A stretch of 64,000 bases of DNA from contig NC_088299.1 in assembly GCF_032854445.1 (NCBI RefSeq), positions 14,999,608 through 15,063,607 of the forward strand. The letters are read 5' to 3'. How positions within the stretch are numbered: position 1 is the stretch's first letter; each line of letters begins with the position of its first letter. The position numbers and the translations under genes are program-made. Source of the stretch: Liolophura sinensis (taxonomy: Eukaryota > Mollusca > Polyplacophora > Chitonida > Chitonidae). Below are positions 11,770 through 22,060 of this stretch, in pieces. The notes under the pieces were generated by a model that was given only the letters and a program-made list of their open reading frames with translations, was not told where the DNA came from and did not search any database.

Positions 11770-13170
11770 TTGTCCCTGTCAGTTCTCTGCGCACTTCAAG
11801 AACTATATTCTATCCACATTCCTTTTGTACATTCATATTCCACGTGTATTCTTTATCTTGCATGCGGTCTATTCTTTGTCCCCTTCGATTCAACCATTTC
11901 CTCCCCTGCCCTCTTCTACATACCTATTCCCTGTCTATTCTTCGTCTACTTCCGCAAGCTCCTGTCTTTTCTTGTCCCTTTCGATACCTTTATGATACCG
12001 CTTGCTCTCTTCTGCATCTAATCCCTGTCTACTCGAAACTTCTTTTATGTTCCCTGCCCCACCTACCCACTCCTGCGTTCTTCTGCATAGCTATCCCCTG
12101 TCTACTCCCTGTCTCCTTCCACATATCTACTCTATCTATTCTTTGTCCGCTTGGAAACCTCTATTCTGTTCCCTGCATACTTCTGCATATCTATACCCTG
12201 TCTACTCCCTGTCTCCTTTCACATCTCTACTCTATCTATTCTTTGTCCGCTTGGAAACCTCTATTCTGTTCCCTGCATACTTCTGCATATCTATCCTCTG
12301 TCTACACCCTGTCTCCTTTCACATCTCTACCCTATCTATTCTTTGTCAGCTTGGAAACCTCTATTCTGTCCCCTGCACACTTCTGCATATCTATACCCTG
12401 TCTACTCCCTGTCTCCTTTCACATCTCTACTCTATCTATTCTTTGTCCGCTTGGAAACCTCTATTCTGTTCCCTGCATACTTCTGCATATCTATCCCCTG
12501 TGTCCTTTCACATCTCTACCCTATCTATTCTTTGTCAGCTTGGAAACCTCTATTCTGTCCCCTGCACACTTCTGCATATCTATACCCTGTCTACTCCCTG
12601 TCTCCTTTCACATCTCTACCCTATCTATTCTTTGTCAGCTTGGAAACCTCTATTCTGTCACCTGCACACTTCTGCATATCTATCCCCTGTCTACTCCCTG
12701 TCTCCATTCACATCTCTACCCTATCTGTTCTTTGTCCCCTTGGAAACCTCTATTCTGTCCCCTGCACACTTCTGCATATCTATCCCCTGTCTACTCCCTG
12801 TCTCCTTTCACATCTCTACCCTATCTATTCTTTGTCCCCTTGGAAATCTCTATTCTGTCCCCTGCACACTTCTGCATATCTATCCCCTGTCTACTCCCTG
12901 TCTCCTTTCACATCTCTACCCTATCTATTCTTTGTCCCCTTGGAAACCTCTATTCTGTCCCCTGTCCACTTCTGCATATCTATCCCCTGTCTACTCCCTG
13001 TCTCCTTTCACTTCTCTACCCTATCTATTCTTTGTCCCCTTGGAAACCTCTATTCTGTCCCCTGCCCTCTTCTGCATATCTATCCCCTGTCTACTCTTTG
13101 TGTCTTTTAGATCTCTAAGCTATCTATTGTTTGTCCCCTTCCACATATCTATGTCTATTCTTTGTCCTTG
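11770..13170 (+). repeat. Pyrimidine-rich minisatellite, exact 100-bp unit
   Basis: TCTGCATATCTATCCCCTGT (or a close variant) starts at 12082, 12182, 12282, 12382, 12482, 12571, 12671, 12771, 12871, 12971 and 13071. The spacing is 100 bp, except one unit that lacks 11 bp (12482 to 12571). The flanks from 11770 and to 13170 hold diverged units. The strand is strongly C+T biased. Because 100 leaves remainder 1 on division by 3 and no stop occurs in any plus frame, all three plus frames stay open: 465 codons at 11721-13118, 468 at 12002-13408 and 319 at 12151-13110. All three read the same roughly 100-residue repeat rich in S, L, P, C and F. That pattern is arithmetic and does not show coding. 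Confidence 0.95.
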
Positions 13171-13301
13171 TTCGCATTTCTATTCCGTGTCAGTTTTTGG
13201 TCTTCTTCCACATTGGTGTCTAGTATTTGCACCCTTGCACAATCCATTATCAATCGTTTGTCCCTTTCCACATATTTATTTGCTTTTTGTCTTTTCCAAA
13301 A

Positions 13302-13329
13302 CCAGCTTCTCCAGCTTCTCCAGCTTCTC
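13302..13329 (+). repeat. 9-bp repeat, three copies
   Basis: CCAGCTTCT occurs three times in tandem, within the pyrimidine-rich DNA to the right of the 100-bp array. Confidence 0.85.
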
Positions 13330-14363
13330 TTTTTCTGCTACATTGCCCTATCAGCCGACCTGTGTATGTCTATCCATCACCCTCATTACCCTGATGGCCT
13401 CATGTTAGTCCTTTCCTTTTCCCTTGCATGTCGGTCGCCCTTTGACCCCGTTAACACCTGCTTGAGAACCCTCTCATAAGTCCCAACATAAGTAGTTTTC
13501 TAAGTCTGTCTCTGGTAATCAGATGCTATTTTCGGGAATTCCTTTCATCTCCAAAGGGAAACAGAATTAAGTTTTCTACAATTTACGTGGTAAATGCCAG
13601 TGGTAATATCTCAGAGCACTTTTGTTATCGCGATGGATGAGACATCTTTGCTCATATGGTATGCATAGTTTGGAGTCTACGAGTCCCTCCACCTTTACAA
13701 CGTTGTATTTCTGCTAATCAATTTGGTCTCAGCGCCTTGATCGACAACGGTGGAAATAAAGACTGATATAGAAGGAGCTGATGCTCTTAAAGGTGCCGTA
13801 CGCTCGTACAACGAGACAGGATAAATCGAGTATAGATTTGTCTCTGTTACAGCGCTATAAACGCCACAGCCTCGGGTAACAGAACACAGAGCCCCTAAAG
13901 CTATGGTTCAACACGAGATCACGGACAAAGGGAGCCACAGAGAGTCATTGTCGTCCTGCCAAATCTTTTCTCTGTTTCCTATAAAACCTTAGAATCCATG
14001 AAAAGTTTTTAGAAGCAAGCCACAGTGTATGACATCACAGGTTTACGTCAATGGTCGCAAAAACAGTTTATATCTGTGTCCTCCACGCATGTGTAGGATA
14101 GGAGGGACCGTCAAACTCATTGCTCCTAACTGTTATCACATTATCAGGAGAGATAAGCCCCAGCCTGGTTTAAGGGTAGAGCGAGTCAGTGAGAAGATAG
14201 TAGGTGAAGCCAAATGAGTAGTCACGAAACGTGCTATATTTTAATAAGAATCGCATTCTTCTCTGTTGTACAGTTTGCTGAGGATGTCACATGTGTGTTG
14301 ATTATTGCCTACAAGATTTTAAATAACTTGCCAAAGATTGATGGTTTACCCCCAGCACTAATG
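13330..14363. other. No recognisable feature
   Basis: Unique-looking sequence with mixed composition. Only weak partial symmetry was seen around 13820-13860 (GAGACAGGATAAATC against GATTTGTCTC), judged too imperfect to annotate. Confidence 0.4.
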
Positions 14364-14574
14364 TTAACAGAATCGGTTGTCAGAGTGACGCTAGAATGTA
14401 TTGTGTTTTTATAACACAATACTGTGTCATACTCAACATAACATTCTGTTAGTATATTACAGCCTTCATGTTGATTCAAGAGAATATCTGTGCCATATCT
14501 AACAGAATAATCAGCTACAATAACAGAATATATTCTATCATCATTCAGTCAACAACTTTTCCTTTTAAATTTAA
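14364..14574. mobile_element. MITE family A, copy 1, TTAA-flanked
   Basis: The left arm starts TTAACAGAATCGGTTGTCAG and continues AGTGACGCTAGAATGTATTG. The right arm read on the other strand has TTAAATTTAAAAGGAAAAGT, then TGAATGATGATAGAATATAT. The arms are alignable over about 50 bp, and the same arms occur in the copy at 15143. TTAA at each edge would suit a piggyBac-type target site, but the termini are not classic for that superfamily, so the class is open. Confidence 0.65.
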
Positions 14575-14933
14575 CAGATTATTTTTTTAGAGTAATAAAT
14601 CAATCACTTTTTGAAACCATGAGAATTGCCTCACAAGAGATATCAGTGGGGCCGTGGGTGACAATTACCACTTTATATCACACAGATCGGCGTCAGTGAT
14701 CGCCAGCAATCCTATTATTTCCTCGCAGTAAACGTCCACAAATCGATGGTGGGTTTCCTCGTGGACAGGAGGAAATCCTGTTGTACAGTGTGAACAGACT
14801 TGCTAAAACTCACGAGTTATTTCGAATCAATGGCACGAGTGTGTATCTAGACATTCGGAGCTGAAGTTTAAACACGCCTAGTTCTGCGGAAACAAAGTCG
14901 TCAGAGCCAAAGTCTCCACGTCAACTGCTGGGT

Positions 14934-15042
14934 TAAGCCATGTTCATAAGGTAAAACTTGTCGCATCGACTCGTCGAATTTGTTTGTTTCATGGAAATTG
15001 TAGAATTCAACGAATCGAATCGTGTGAACAACGGCTTTGTGA
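14934..15042. mobile_element. MITE family B, short copy
   Basis: The left side reads TTAAGCCATGTTCATAAGGT and on into GTCGCATCGACTCGTCGAAT. The right side ends AATTCAACGAATCGAATCGT followed by GTGAACAACGGCTTT. Reverse-complementing the right side gives AAAGCCGTTGTTCACACGAT, which matches both the left side and the ends of the copy at 25993. At about 109 bp it is half as long as that copy, so it may be internally deleted. Confidence 0.55.
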
Positions 15043-15142
15043 AACATTCTACAACTACCTAGATTTATTACATTTCCGCGCCATTCGTGAGGGAATTCAG
15101 CACGCCATTTGCGGAAGAGGGTACACTAAAAAAATTTATCCG

Positions 15143-15350
15143 TTAAATTTAAGAGAAAGTCTGTTATATGAGTGATGCTAGAATGTATTCTGTTATGGCA
15201 GCAGATTAAATAAAACACACAGATTCTATCAATTCAACATAAGCGTTCTATTAGACTAACTAGATATTACATTGAATGTGATAATATTTTGTTGCAAAAA
15301 CAGAACACACTCTATCATCACTCCGACAATAGACTTTCTGTTAAATTTAA
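15143..15350. mobile_element. MITE family A, copy 2, TTAA-flanked
   Basis: The left arm is TTAAATTTAAGAGAAAGTCT, continuing GTTATATGAGTGATGCTAGA. The right arm, reversed, is TTAAATTTAACAGAAAGTCT, continuing ATTGTCGGAGTGATGATAGA. The terminal inverted repeats span about 50 bp with few mismatches, and the interior is AT-rich and non-coding. This is the better preserved member of the pair. Confidence 0.8.
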
Positions 15351-15925
15351 CCTTGAGTGTATGTGTTTTAAACCGGAATATCAAGTTTTCCTTCAAGGTT
15401 TAGGTGATTACTTATCGAGGAACAAATGACGCAAAGAAGAACATTTACGAGATGTCCGTCCCTGATATTTAGTCTAACACACCATTAGCTCTAACGACTG
15501 GAGAGACGTTAAGCTCACACTATCGTCGTTCAGAAGAAAAAACAACAACATCAACAACATGTACATCATGCCGATTTGAGCACATGGTACGCGCACATCC
15601 ATATGGCGCGAGTAGCCCTTAACCTTCTGAACAATCGGTTGTAGTCAGCAATAATAGACAGTTGTCTGGTCCGGCATAAGTCTAACCCTTGTCTAGGAAC
15701 AACGGAATCAGCACTAAAGCGGTATCCCGTGATACAGTTAATGCTATCAGACAATGGTGATCAATTTACTGAATGGTGACATATTTTCCAGTTATTATTC
15801 CAGTGTATGAGTATAAACACCGCACCAACATGATGAAAACCAAACTTTTACAGCGATCCAGGACAGGTAAACTAAACAACTTCTAACTCGCCAATCTGTC
15901 AGCTGTTCGTAAACTGCAATAACTA
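15351..15925. other. No recognisable feature
   Basis: Unique-looking DNA between a MITE and a SINE-2 copy, with only short open frames. Confidence 0.4.
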
Positions 15926-16278
15926 ATCTCACTGTTGTGTGCCTGGTTTAACGTCGTACTTTTCAGTCATATGACGACGGAGGATTCCTTAGTGTGCATG
16001 TGATGTGCCTCCTTGTCGCAGGGCGGATTTCCACCGATCTTTTATCTATTGCTGCTTCACCGAGACTACTTACCGAAGGCAAGTAAGCCACCCCGCGATA
16101 GCCATTATACTAATACGGGTCAACCAGTCGTTGGGCTATCCCCTTCGTGCTGAACGCCAAGCGAGGAAGTTACAACTTCCTCTTTTAAGGTGTTAGGGGT
16201 GACTCGACCCAGGATTGATCCTGGATCTACCGCTTCTGAAGGGGACGCTCGACGAACTGTGCTATCGGGGGCCGGTCA
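15926..16278 (-). mobile_element. SINE-2 copy, tRNA-derived, near full length
   Basis: On the minus strand it begins with a tRNA-like head (CGATAGCACAGTTCGTCGAG, then CGGTAGATCCAGGATCAATC as the box-B region). It continues through AGAGGAAGTTGTAACTTCCT, AAGCGCC-like sequence and CTTACTTGCCTTCGG, and ends in GACGTTAAACCAGGCACAC and AGTGAGATT. The copy at 29921 on the plus strand aligns along its whole length, which defines the family. Two point losses in box A make transcription unlikely. Confidence 0.8.
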
Positions 16279-16439
16279 TTGGCTTAATGATCAAGGAGTA
16301 ATTGTCAATGCACAGGAGGTTCTGAATACTAAAAAATCCCTTATGAATCCACATAATTACCGTATTTTCTTCGCAGAAAGTTTGATATTACTACATGTAG
16401 CCACGATAATTTGGAATAGCCTTCATGTGGCCTCTTATC

Positions 16440-17420
16440 TCTGTATGACTATACAGCCCAACTCTCTGTGTGACGTAGCCGCCCTCAGGTCTCTGATATC
16501 TCTGTATGGACCAGGACCAGTTTTCCGATAGCTCTGTATGACGCGATAGCGGGTCAGTCCCCACGTCGCCGATATGTGGGTATAACTTTAAAGTCCTGAG
16601 GTCGCCGACATCTCTGTAAGACCCAATTGTCTACGATATTTTGGCTTCTCTGTATGAAGGGTCAGTCCCCAGGTCGCCGGTATGTGGGTATAACTTTAAA
16701 GTCCTGAGGTCGCCGACATCTCTTTAAGACCCCCTTATCTGCGATATTTTGGCTTCTCTGTATGAAGGGTCAGTCCCCAGGTCGCCGGTATGTGGGTATA
16801 ACTTTAAAGTCCTGAGGTCGCCGACATCTCTGTAAGGCCCCCTTATCTACGATATTTTGGCTTCTCTGTGTGAAGAGTCAGTCCTCGGGTCGCCGATATG
16901 TGGGTATAACTTTAAAGTCCTGAGGTCGCCGACATCTCTGTAAGACCCCCATGTCTGCTATATTTTAGCATCTCTGTATGAAGGGTCAGTCCCCAGGACG
17001 CCGGTATATGGGTATAACTTTAAAGTCCCGAGGTCGCTGACATCTCTTTAAGACCCCCTTGTCTACGATATTTTGGCTTCTCTGTATGAAGGGTCAGTCC
17101 CCAGGTCGCCGGTATGTGGGTATAACTTTAAAGTCCTGAGGTCGCCGACATCTCTTTAAGACCCCCTTGTCTACGATATTTTGGCTTCTCTGTGTGAAGG
17201 GTCAGTCCCCAGGTCGCCGGTATGTGGGTATAACTTTAAAGTCCTGAGGTCGCCGACATCTCTGTAAAACCCCCTTGTCTACGATATTTTGGCATCTCTG
17301 TGTGAAGGGTCAGTCCCCAGGTCGCCGGTATTTCTGTATGATGGGATAATCCTGCTCGGCGATATCTGTATGACTGGAAAGTGTACTTCCTTTGACATTG
17401 TCAGTTCCTAGGTCACTAAG
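16440..17420 (+). repeat. Minisatellite, exact 108-bp unit, about 8 copies
   Basis: GGGTCAGTCCCCAGGTCGCC recurs at 16551, 16659, 16767, 16875, 16983, 17091, 17199 and 17307, always 108 bp apart. Each unit also holds TATGTGGGTATAACTTTAAA, GTCCTGAGGTCGCCGACATC and CTACGATATTTTGGCTTCTC. ACTTTAAAGT inside every unit is a 10-bp perfect palindrome. The absence of indels over eight units points to recent expansion or ongoing homogenisation. Confidence 0.95.
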
Positions 17421-17609
17421 ACATATCGGATGCTACTTTTGAGGTCAAATTGTCTATTGCTTGTGAAGTCACGGGAATAAAAGCGCCTTTTGGGGTCAGG
17501 TATACTGTCCTTGCTTATCTGGTCACGTAAGTATTTGTCGTTGTTTGTGCCGTCCGGTAAATATTTGTCTGCTGTAGCCTGTGGCGTCTCGTACTTTCCG
17601 GTTGTATGT

Positions 17610-17790
17610 TCTTGTAGACTATCAACGCTTGCCTAATGTTGGTACTGCGGTCAGGTAGACTATAGACGCTTGTCCAATGTTGGTTGTTCGGTCAGGTAGA
17701 CTATAGACGCTTGTCCAATGTTGGTTGTGCGGTCAGGTAGACTATAGACGCTTGTCCAATGTTGGTTGTGCGGTCGCGTAGACAACCCAC
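17610..17790 (+). repeat. Minisatellite, 41-bp unit, 4 copies
   Basis: GTAGACTATAGACGCTTGTC followed by CAATGTTGGTTGTGCGGTCAG starts at about 17614, 17655, 17696 and 17737, with a partial copy at 17778. It lies 190 bp beyond the 108-bp array but is unrelated to it. Confidence 0.9.
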
Positions 17791-18879
17791 TTCGATCTGC
17801 TTTTGGATTTGGGGGTAACGTTTGTGGACTAATAGAGGACCTTCTCAGTTGTTTGTTGGAAGCACAGGCTAAAGGTTCTTGTCATGGGTTTGTTAGGAAA
17901 TAAATTTTTTTCTCCATCTGTAGTGTCATCTTTAGTGTACACTGACAACAACATGGTGGCTTTGAAGGGTATCAAGGTAGATGAGGACATTGGGCATGCG
18001 CACTGATGGCCCATTTTCCCATGGTGGGGACGCGGGCAAGGGGTGTGAGCGTTGTCACCCACTTGTGATCCGCAATCTAAGCAGGACTGTTAATGTGAAC
18101 AATTCACTGCAGCTCCCATTAAATTTATTCATGAAGACACCATCCCGCGGACCCAAGAATAATTGAGTAGACTGAATTAATTGCATTCGATACTCTGAAC
18201 GAAAGGACACTGTTTGAAACAACGCGCTCAATAAGGTTCTAAATTGTCTTGCCCGGCCTAAGATGGTTAATCAGGAATTATATTCGTCTGGAAAAGGCTT
18301 ATAGATTGAGTGCTTTTGAAATACGAAATATTGAAAAAGGTTGAGGCTGAATCCACACACATATACACCAGCTGCGTCCCTCTGAATGACCTTGGGGCGG
18401 TTGCATTAAAGACATGTGTCTGAAATTTGAGACAATGGCCGACAACGATTCTATGACAATGACCATCCACAACCTAGTCAGGATCTGAAGACATAAGTAA
18501 TATAGGTATTGAAATTAATATTCCGAAAAGTGTACGACAAATGTTGATGGCAAATTAACAGTATTTATCATGGTCATTTGATCTTAACACAATTCAGCAT
18601 ACGCAGGGAAATATCATAAACTGTAGGCAATAGGCAATGTACGGCTTGATGAGAAGCGCGAAGGAGGCCATATGGCCAAGAGATAAGAAACTGTCACTAA
18701 ACGGGAAGGGTTATTTACGCTTTAGAATCCTCCACAGTTGAAACAAAAATAATAAACACCTAAAGTGGCGTTAAACAACAATGAAATCAATAGATAAATA
18801 AGTAAAGTACTGAACTGCTTTCAACCAGAAGTCTTTCTCAGGCTACGAATAGACCACATGCTTGCCTGGTTTACCGCCT
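17791..18879. other. No recognisable feature
   Basis: Unique-looking DNA with short open frames on both strands and no domain that I recognise. Confidence 0.4.
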
Positions 18880-19175
18880 TTGCTATAAAGTATTTATTTA
18901 TTTATTTATTTGATTGGTGTTTTACGCCGTACTCAAGAATATTTCACTTATACGACGGCGGCCAACATTATTGTGGGAGGAAAATGGGCAGAGCCCGGTG
19001 AAACCCAAGACCATCCGCAGGTTGCTATCAGACCTTCCCACGTACGGCCGGAGAGGAAGCCAGCATGAGCTGGACTTGAACTCACAGCGATCGCATTGGT
19101 GAGATACTCCTGGGTCATTACGTTGCGCTAGCGCGCTAACCGACTGAGCCACGGAGGCCCCTTGCTATAAAGTAT
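18880..19175 (-). mobile_element. SINE-1, full-length copy with 14-bp target-site duplication
   Basis: The element occupies about 18894-19161 on the minus strand. Its head reads GGGGCCTCCGTGGCTCAGTC, where TGGCTCAGTCGG is a good polymerase III box A. GAGTTCAAGTCC further in is a good box B. The body contains CCGGCCGTACGTGGGAAGGT, AACCTGCGGATGGTC, CGGGCTCTGCCC and TTGAGTACGGCGTAAAACAC, and the tail is (AAAT)n. Both sides carry the identical 14-mer TTGCTATAAAGTAT (18880-18893 and 19162-19175), the mark of LINE-assisted target-primed insertion. The perfect duplication says the insertion is fairly recent. Confidence 0.95.
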
Positions 19176-19568
19176 ACCCACTCATTGTATGCATAGGTAG
19201 GCCTATACAAAGTAGGCTTATGTCAGTTTTCAGCTCAGTTCTATTCTCAGTTTTCTGTTGAAGGCACTTTGGTGAGTAGTACAAGGTCAGAAATTGTTAA
19301 ACATTAGAGCAATGCCAGTTCAAAATAATTCCTATCTGTCACTCGGTGTAAATAGCATGCCCCTGCTTCGTATAATATTTGCTTCACAGCTAAGAAATAC
19401 ATGCATGTAAAAACTAAAGATTTGTGACCACCTAATTTACATAGTCAATAGTTGAATACTAATCACTACACTTCCTTGGGCCCCAGCCCTAAACCCGGCA
19501 AGTGTGAAGTCGACCGCTTGAACGGTTGTGGAAACAATAGACATATACACGTACAGAGTTGCCTTCCC

Positions 19569-19755
19569 TGAAATTTATTTATTTATTTCATTGGTGTTCT
19601 ACGCCGTACTCAAGAATATCTCACTTATACGACGGCGGCCAGCATTATGGTGGGTGGAAAGCAGGTACAACCCGGGGGAAACCCACGACCATCCGCAGGT
19701 TGATGCCAGACTTTCCCACGCTGCGCTAGCGCGCTAACCAACTGAGCGCCTCCCT
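19569..19755 (-). mobile_element. SINE-1 copy with internal deletion
   Basis: The tail and body match the copy at 18.9 kb up to the ACTTTCCCACG stretch near 19720. The sequence then jumps directly to the head (GCTGCGCTAGCGCGCTAACC, AACTGAGCGCCTCC). The missing block, about 75 bp, includes box B, so this copy cannot be transcribed from its own promoter. Confidence 0.9.
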
Positions 19756-19763
19756 AATAGACC

Positions 19764-19797
19764 GATATATATGTATGTATATAATATATATATATCA
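19764..19797. repeat. AT dinucleotide microsatellite
   Basis: A run of AT/TATG dinucleotides (ATATATATGTATGTATATAA and more) directly beyond the head end of a SINE-1 copy. Confidence 0.85.
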
Positions 19798-20741
19798 ATG
19801 AAGTTGACCAGATTTAGGTTTAGTGTTCTGTTTAATCTAATCTACCTAGATGGATCAAAGTGAAATCGTTACTATATTTATATACAGTTACTAATTAAGT
19901 TATATATATGAACGTATTCATCACTCAGATCTTGTAACGGCCTGAAAGTGAAGGTATGGTGAATGGCTAGGTGTCTTCAAAGTAGGATATAAACAGGCAA
20001 GGAGATGTATATCGGCGCCGAAGTAAGACTGCACTGACCGGAAATCAGGCGTGGATTAAAGAAATACCTCTACAGGAAATTAGCCAAGGTTAACACATGT
20101 AGTGAATCCGTATTTACGAATGGAATGGGTTGGATGGAACGAATAAATGGAATAGCCAAAATTGTGTAGATCTACCAGCAGGAAGACTTAATTATATGAT
20201 TTCATTTGGAGTAGAATGGCTACTGACTAAGAAAGAAACTGATACTAGGTAATGGAGAGATTAGTAAGCGATAACGATGTCAGAGATGACGAAGGCAAGA
20301 GAAAAGAGGAGTTGATGTAATTAGCTGTATGAGGTGTAATGGAGATCTTTACGTTTCAGAGTATTATGGCCTGCTACAAGTCATAACGAAATGAGAATAG
20401 AAATAAGATCAGCAGCGCTAGGTAAGGGACAGGATGGAGAAAAGAAGAGTGATGATCGCATAAAAGAGAATCTAAGCGTATACATTCGTACACCAGTCGT
20501 CAACCAGTATGGAGGTTCCAGGTCAATTATCGCAAGAAAATCTATAAAGTGTGATATCAATTCATGTAAAGAGAAGCAGTCAACAGTTTTCAGTGATGCT
20601 GTAAAGACGCAAGGAATGTCCTCGGCGAATGAGTGAAATCAGTATCCAAAACGCGTACCATGCTAGTTTATTTGTTGCCGATAATCGAAATACGTATCTC
20701 AATAGCAACTCTTCATATATCCAACGTGGCCATCTGATTGA
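19798..20741. other. Unique sequence between SINE copies
   Basis: A purine-leaning stretch with an 81-codon plus-strand frame at 20391-20636 (charged, K/R/S-rich, no recognised domain). Probably non-coding. Confidence 0.4.
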
Positions 20742-21004
20742 TTTACTTATTTATTTGATTGGTGTTTTACGGCGTACTCAAGAATGTTTCACTTATGTGT
20801 TTCACGATGGCAGCCAGCATTACGGTGGGAGGAGACCGGGCAGAAACCTGAGGCCATCCACAAGTTGCTGCCATACCTTCCCACGTACGGCCGGAGGAAG
20901 CCAGCATGCGTTGGATTTGAACTCACAGCGACCGCACTGGTGGGAGGCTCCAGGGTCATTGCGCCGCGCTGGCGTGCTTACTCTCTTGGCCATGAATGAG
21001 CCCC
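20742..21004 (-). mobile_element. SINE-1 copy, diverged, with near-matching target-site duplication
   Basis: The tail, body and head are all present, but box A is worn away (the head ends in GGCGTGCTTACTCTCTTGGC on the plus strand). Box B is still seen as TTTGAACTCACAGCGACC in reverse. A duplicated 8-bp stretch (TGTTTCAC) is present in the body near 20785-20805. GCCATCTGATTGA (20729-20741) and GCCATCTAATTCA (21005-21017) flank the element and look like an aged 13-bp target-site duplication with two differences. Long open frames across it (154 codons at 20629-21093) come from the SINE body. Confidence 0.88.
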
Positions 21005-21379
21005 GCCATCTAATTCAAGAAGACGAAAATACAGCCCCTAGCCTCGAATTAAAACAAATGTCAGGAAGACAGAATATTATTCAAGAAATATAGAGACAGA
21101 GGGTAGAAAAAGGCGATGTAAAGTGCAGTGAAGTCTGGAAAAGGAAGAAATAAATTTAAGTTTTCATTCAGCTAAAGCGATACATGACCTCGTCAGAGTC
21201 GATCCCCTTTTGGATAATGTCACAGATTCGAAGGAACCTTAGTTGTTTCGGTCAAGGCTTTAAATCAGAAATTTTGACAGTTACCTAACGACAGGCGGTA
21301 GTTTACCCCCGGCGAATACTTACTATTGTGGAACAAGTCAGAAATTCTAGAATACGGCAATGAATATAAATCAACAACT

Positions 21380-22060
21380 GAATTATTGAACTAAAAAACA
21401 TAAAAGGATCGAAGAAGAGAAGAGATTGAGGAAAAAGCTGAAGAAAGCCAATAAAAAGTTAACATTAGGACTAACTAGCGAGGAATAACAAGACCAACAC
21501 GACAGATTGATGTAAAGATGGTAGCTTGAGGGTTAAATGATGAAGCAAATATTAAAGGCTAAATATAGTAGGGAAAGAATGTATTAAGAGGAAAATAAAG
21601 ATGTATTGAAAGAAAAATAGAAGGAATAGAGGAAATGATATTGGTGCGCGTAAAGTAGCCGAGAAGGAATGGCAGTAGAGGAACTGCAGAGGTGTAAGAA
21701 CGCCGAAAGAAGACAGTACAGCCCATTACCCCATTGTGGTGGCAGGGAAGGAAGGAAGGAAAGAAACTAAAAAGAAAAAAAGTGACAAAAGACTGACAGA
21801 ATCAATTGAGGTTTAAAATAACACGCTAGAATAGAGATTGAAAAGGTTTGATACAAGGGATTGTTGCAGGAAATAGGTATTGATGCGGGAACAACAACAA
21901 TAAAAACAAGAATTGGTGTTTAAAACCAGCACTAGAGAGAGCACAGGGAGAAGGTTCAAGATGGCGGGAAGCGAGTCAATGAGCACGGCGTCCGTGAGTG
22001 TGCTGAGAGGGATCGATAAGGCGGGGGAGGGAGCGCTGAGTGGAGGAAATAAAAATTAAT
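21380..22060 (+). repeat. Purine-biased low-complexity stretch
   Basis: The plus strand is dominated by A and G (for example GAAGAAGAGAAGAGATTGAG) with a small (GGAA)n run near 21744. No regular period is visible. This is compositional only. Confidence 0.6.

Noticed and set aside
11721-13408. Open frames of 465, 468 and 319 codons as genes
   Set aside because: All three plus frames of one 100-bp repeat are open and read the same peptide, which follows from a stop-free unit whose length is not a multiple of 3. No start context, intron or neighbouring gene supports coding.
13820-13860. Inverted repeat GAGACAGGATAAATC / GATTTGTCTC
   Set aside because: The pairing is too imperfect and short to separate from chance.
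18894-19161. A functional tRNA gene at the SINE head
   Set aside because: Boxes A and B are present, but the sequence between and after them does not make a tRNA cloverleaf, and the head continues into the SINE body.
20629-21093. 154-codon plus-strand gene
   Set aside because: Most of it reads through a reversed SINE-1 copy; the same body appears in other copies without an open frame.
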